A DNA stretch of 64,000 nucleotides. It comes from an uncultured Parabacteroides sp. (GTDB taxonomy: Bacteria; Bacteroidota; Bacteroidia; Bacteroidales; Tannerellaceae). Made by a program: the position numbers and the translations under genes. Under the pieces are notes generated by a model. It was not told the DNA's origin. It searched no databases and worked only from the letters and a program-made list of their open reading frames with translations. Shown here piece by piece: positions 61,270 to 64,000 of this stretch. How positions within the stretch are numbered: position 1 is the first letter of the stretch; every line of letters starts with the position of its first letter. Where the stretch lies: positions 310,001-374,000 of the forward strand of contig NZ_CANTZW010000001.1 of the NCBI RefSeq assembly GCF_947855115.1, in the 5' to 3' direction.

Positions 61270-61331
61270 GGAATTAAAAATGGAGATATGCAGTTCTTTG
61301 ATAAATATTAATATTAAAAATCGTAACTTAA

Positions 61332-61339
61332 TATTTTTG
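61332..61339 (+). promoter_or_regulatory. -7 box for nfeD
   Basis: TATTTTTG, implying a leader of about 115 nt before the ATG at 61461. Confidence 0.4.
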
Positions 61340-61460
61340 TTGTAAATCTTATTGAAAATGAGTATTATTTACAAGTTATACAAGTTACAAAAATCAACAT
61401 TTACAAGAGACATGTTACAATTTTCAAGCAAGCATTAAAAACGAATATAATACAAACAAA

Positions 61461-62840
61461 ATGAAAGTTTTATTAACAGTATTAACAAGTATAATCCTTA
61501 TACTCTCGTCCTCTTTTCAATCGGCAGCCAAAGAAAAAACCTTAATATACACGATCGATATAAAAAAGGAAATCGATAACACCACATGGATTTACCTCCA
61601 TAACGGGTTGGCCGAGGCTAGGCGATTAAATGCCGAAGCGATCCTGCTGCATATGAACACATATGGAGGGTTGCTGGAATCGGCAGACTCCATGCGGACG
61701 GCTATTTTATACAGCCCCATACCGGTATATGTATTTATCGATAACAACGCGGCCTCGGCAGGTGCTTTAATTTCCATAGCGTGCAAGAAAATCTATATGC
61801 GGAAAGGAGCGAATATAGGAGCGGCCACGGTTGTCAACCAAACAGGAGCGGCCCTACCCGACAAATACCAATCTTATATGCGCTCCATGATCCGGTCTAC
61901 GGCCGAGGCACAGGGAAAAGACACGCTTATGCAAAACGGTGACACGGTCTACCGATGGAAAAGAGACCCATTGATCGCCGAGGCGATGGTAGACGACAGG
62001 GTGGTAATACCCAACCTCATCGATAGCGGAAAGGTACTGACGTTTACCGCACAAGAAGCGCTTAAATGGGGTTATTGCGACGGGATAGCCGAAAGCCCGG
62101 ACCAGGTTATCACAGAATATATCGGATACAAGGATTACGAGATTAAAAGTTATGAACCTTCTTGGTTCGACAATGTAAAAGGCTTTTTTATGAGTCCGGT
62201 GATACAGGGTTTATTAATCATCTTTATTATCGGCGGTATTTACTTCGAGATGCAAACCCCGGGGCTTGGTTTCCCATCAGCGGCAGCTATAATAGCGGCG
62301 ATTCTTTATTTCGCTCCCTTATATATGGACGGGTTGGCCGAGAACTGGGAAATCCTGCTATTTATCATTGGCGTTATCTTGGTAATGCTGGAGATATTCG
62401 TGATCCCGGGTTTCGGCGTAGCGGGGATAAGCGGTATCCTCCTCGTGGTAGGCGGGCTTACGATGAGCTTGCTGGACAACACCGATTTTGATTTCCGGGG
62501 CGTATCGGGAATGGATACGGGAAGGGCCGCCCTTACGGTCTTATTGGGGCTGGGTATCGGGTTCGCTTCCGTGATATGGTTATCCGATAGGATAGGCCAT
62601 AAGGGGCCGTTTAAGAAAATGGCATTAAACGCCGATTTAGAAAAAGCGGTATCCACCCCCAGCCTGGCACGGCTGGTCGGTAAAGAAGGCAGGGCCGCTA
62701 CCGTCTTACGCCCATCGGGTAAGGTATCCATCGAGGGAGAGCTGTACGACGGCATATCGGAATCCGGCTTCATAGAGAAAGAGACCCCGGTAAAAGTGGT
62801 CCGGTTCGAGAACTCGCAGGTATACGTAACCAGCCTATAG
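61461..62840 (+). CDS. NfeD-family membrane-bound ClpP-class serine protease
   Basis: 459 aa, long-form NfeD. A signal segment (residues 1-23) leads a ClpP-like domain with catalytic Ser99 in NNAASAGALISIACKKIYM. From about 240 come four or five membrane helices, and the last 70 residues form the NfeD OB-fold (LVGKEGRAATVLRPSGKVSI to FENSQVYVTS). Such proteins cut hydrophobic membrane peptides and usually pair with an SPFH/stomatin gene; no such partner is next to it. The product sits in the inner membrane. Confidence 0.93.
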   Translation: MKVLLTVLTSIILILSSSFQSAAKEKTLIYTIDIKKEIDNTTWIYLHNGLAEARRLNAEAILLHMNTYGGLLESADSMRTAILYSPIPVYVFIDNNAASAGALISIACKKIYMRKGANIGAATVVNQTGAALPDKYQSYMRSMIRSTAEAQGKDTLMQNGDTVYRWKRDPLIAEAMVDDRVVIPNLIDSGKVLTFTAQEALKWGYCDGIAESPDQVITEYIGYKDYEIKSYEPSWFDNVKGFFMSPVIQGLLIIFIIGGIYFEMQTPGLGFPSAAAIIAAILYFAPLYMDGLAENWEILLFIIGVILVMLEIFVIPGFGVAGISGILLVVGGLTMSLLDNTDFDFRGVSGMDTGRAALTVLLGLGIGFASVIWLSDRIGHKGPFKKMALNADLEKAVSTPSLARLVGKEGRAATVLRPSGKVSIEGELYDGISESGFIEKETPVKVVRFENSQVYVTSL

Positions 62841-62846
62841 GCGAAC

Positions 62847-63482
62847 CTAGGCGATCCGTTTGTAAGCGATGCGTTTATTGATCACCACATACTCCATCGT
62901 CCCCATCGCCATCAAGTCGCTCAATATGTCTCGAGCCGCGTAATAGTTGATATGGGCGATACGGCAGAACCGCCTTATGCTGATATACGGATGCTCGTCG
63001 AGCCAAGAGAACAGGATCTCGACGGGCTTGCTTATCTTCAGCAACGTACCCTCTCCGGCCTTCCGTTTCTCCCATGCCCGCATGAGGACCTCGTTCGCCA
63101 ATATATTCTCGTCTGCCACCCGGATATACGCCTTATATCTATCGTCCTTGTCGGGTGCCAGATGCGGCCTGTCACCGCTTGGGGCGATATAGACCTCCAG
63201 CACGGTCTTGCCGCAGACATCCCAGCGCTTGGCCGTAAACGGCACCTCCGGGCGTGTATACATCTTAGACGCGGCCTCGATCATATAATACTCCTCCTCG
63301 CTCCTCACACCGGAAATAGCGCCGTTATCCTTCACCCCGATCAGCAACCGCCCGCCATCTGTGTTAGCGAACGCACTCAGCGTACGGGCGATCTTCTTGC
63401 TGTCGCTCACCTCAAACTTGAAATCGAGTTGTTGGTGCTCCCCTTGTTCTATAAGCGCTTCAATCGGATGTCTCTTCTTCAT
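62847..63482 (-). CDS. AlbA_2 (Schlafen-like) domain protein
   Basis: 211 aa. The AlbA_2 domain covers about residues 8-130 (QQLDFKFEVSDSKKIARTLS, FANTDGGRLLIGVKDNG, GDRPHLAPDKDDRYKAYIRV). The remaining 80 residues form a winged helix (EHPYISIRRFCRIAHINYYA). These proteins are called ATP-binding regulators or DNA-binding proteins; the biochemical role is not settled. The gene ends 7 bp from the nfeD stop (convergent). Confidence 0.88.
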   Translation of the reverse strand: MKKRHPIEALIEQGEHQQLDFKFEVSDSKKIARTLSAFANTDGGRLLIGVKDNGAISGVRSEEEYYMIEAASKMYTRPEVPFTAKRWDVCGKTVLEVYIAPSGDRPHLAPDKDDRYKAYIRVADENILANEVLMRAWEKRKAGEGTLLKISKPVEILFSWLDEHPYISIRRFCRIAHINYYAARDILSDLMAMGTMEYVVINKRIAYKRIA

Positions 63483-63522
63483 TTTGGCCTCTGTTTTGAA
63501 GCGCGAAATTAAAATAAATACC

Positions 63523-63530
63523 TAACTTTG
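63523..63530 (+). promoter_or_regulatory. -7 box for the CPA2 antiporter
   Basis: TAACTTTG, 22 bp before the ATG at 63552. Confidence 0.55.
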
Positions 63531-63551
63531 GCAATCGAAAAACTATAAACG

Positions 63552-64000
63552 ATGTCTCAGATACCTGCACTAATATCAGATCTCGCGGTCATACTCATAT
63601 CCGCCGGACTGGTTACTTTGTTATTCAAAAGGTTAAAGCAACCGGTCGTATTGGGATATATCGTAGCCGGAATACTCGCCGGCCCTTCCATCGAACAAGT
63701 CCCGACAGTTACAGATGTAGAAAGTATCCGTATCTGGGCTGATATAGGCGTCATTTTCCTATTATTCGCGCTGGGCCTCGATTTCAGCTTCAAGAAACTG
63801 ATGAAGGTAGGCGGAACCGCCGTCATAGGGGCCATAACGGTTGTCATAGGCATGATGACAGCGGGATACATCACCGGGCTATCGCTCGGCTGGGGGCATA
63901 TGAACAGTCTTTTCCTCGGAGGGATGCTATCGATGTCGTCTACGACGATTATCTTCAAGGCCTTCGATGACATGGGGTTGCGTAACCAGCGGTTCGCCGG
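63552..64000 (+). CDS. CPA2-family monovalent cation:proton antiporter, 5' part
   Basis: 149 complete codons, cut by the window end. It begins SQIPALISDLAVILISAGLV, with helices typical of the Na+/H+ exchanger fold: QPVVLGYIVAGILAGPS, IGVIFLLFALGLDFSFKKLM, and MLSMSSTTIIFKAFDD at the end of the visible part. KefB/KefC-like potassium or sodium/proton exchangers share this N terminus. Whether TrkA-N or other regulatory domains follow cannot be seen. Confidence 0.92.
   Translation, partial: MSQIPALISDLAVILISAGLVTLLFKRLKQPVVLGYIVAGILAGPSIEQVPTVTDVESIRIWADIGVIFLLFALGLDFSFKKLMKVGGTAVIGAITVVIGMMTAGYITGLSLGWGHMNSLFLGGMLSMSSTTIIFKAFDDMGLRNQRFA

Overview
The window reads as chromosome of a Bacteroidales gut bacterium, most likely Parabacteroides (P. 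distasonis or a close relative). The evidence is the gene set: a bifunctional fucokinase/GDP-fucose pyrophosphorylase, an Mpi-type serine invertase, a fimbrillin-like lipoprotein, GH97 and GH51 glycosidases, DUF4494 and DUF5686 proteins and a large OMP-type TonB-dependent receptor. In addition, many genes are preceded by the Bacteroidetes -7 promoter box TAnnTTTG. Species is an inference from memory of protein similarity, not a search result. No rRNA, tRNA or CRISPR array was seen.

Layout. 0-7.4 kb: a small RNA gene, a glycosyltransferase coupled to a membrane regulator-like protein, NAD kinase with a CBS protein, and divergently pdxJ-exbB-exbD-tonB and a DJ-1 protein. 7.5-15.3 kb: a YbaK/ProX editing protein, an EamA permease, MenA, three small secreted or membrane proteins, an MFS sugar transporter with its LacI regulator, a second copy of the small RNA gene, a winged-helix protein and an AraC regulator. 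15.4-25.5 kb: M13 metallopeptidase, GH51 arabinofuranosidase, sugar nucleotidyltransferase, cupin lipoprotein, and a tight run of two peptidyl-prolyl isomerases, MATE pump and DNA polymerase IV. 25.5-35.4 kb: DUF5686 outer-membrane protein, Fkp, Mpi-like recombinase, Ndk, and a large fimbrillin-like lipoprotein. 35.9-42.6 kb: DUF4494, YggS, a DHOD-like protein, a CoA-disulfide reductase/rhodanese that stops inside a TusA domain, a worn DUF4160-DUF2442 pair, SerS, NlpC/P60. 42.7-52.6 kb: LytTR/LytS two-component pair with a TonB-dependent receptor, GH97, a double SGNH hydrolase, PncC, TsaD. 52.6-64 kb: giant TamB protein, Dus, LipB, acyl-CoA ligase, ECF sigma factor, NfeD, an AlbA_2 protein and the start of a CPA2 antiporter.

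The most unusual content is between genes. (1) Two copies of a short RNA gene at opposite ends of a 13.8 kb interval share promoter, a 32-nt identical 5' end and a terminator hairpin with compensating changes; a third locus keeps only 23 nt of the 5' end. That 5' end is antisense to a start-codon context (ACCATGAAAAAC). (2) Three intergenic spacers (20.44-20.70, 42.63-42.74, 51.42-51.55 kb) are made of strictly periodic 22- or 23-bp units. Each unit is a small quasi-palindrome; neighbouring units resemble each other, but the three loci do not share a consensus. I do not recognise this element. (3) Inverted repeats sit in the two spacers of the exbB-exbD-tonB operon, and a 121-bp element with perfect 12-bp inverted ends lies between two convergent genes.
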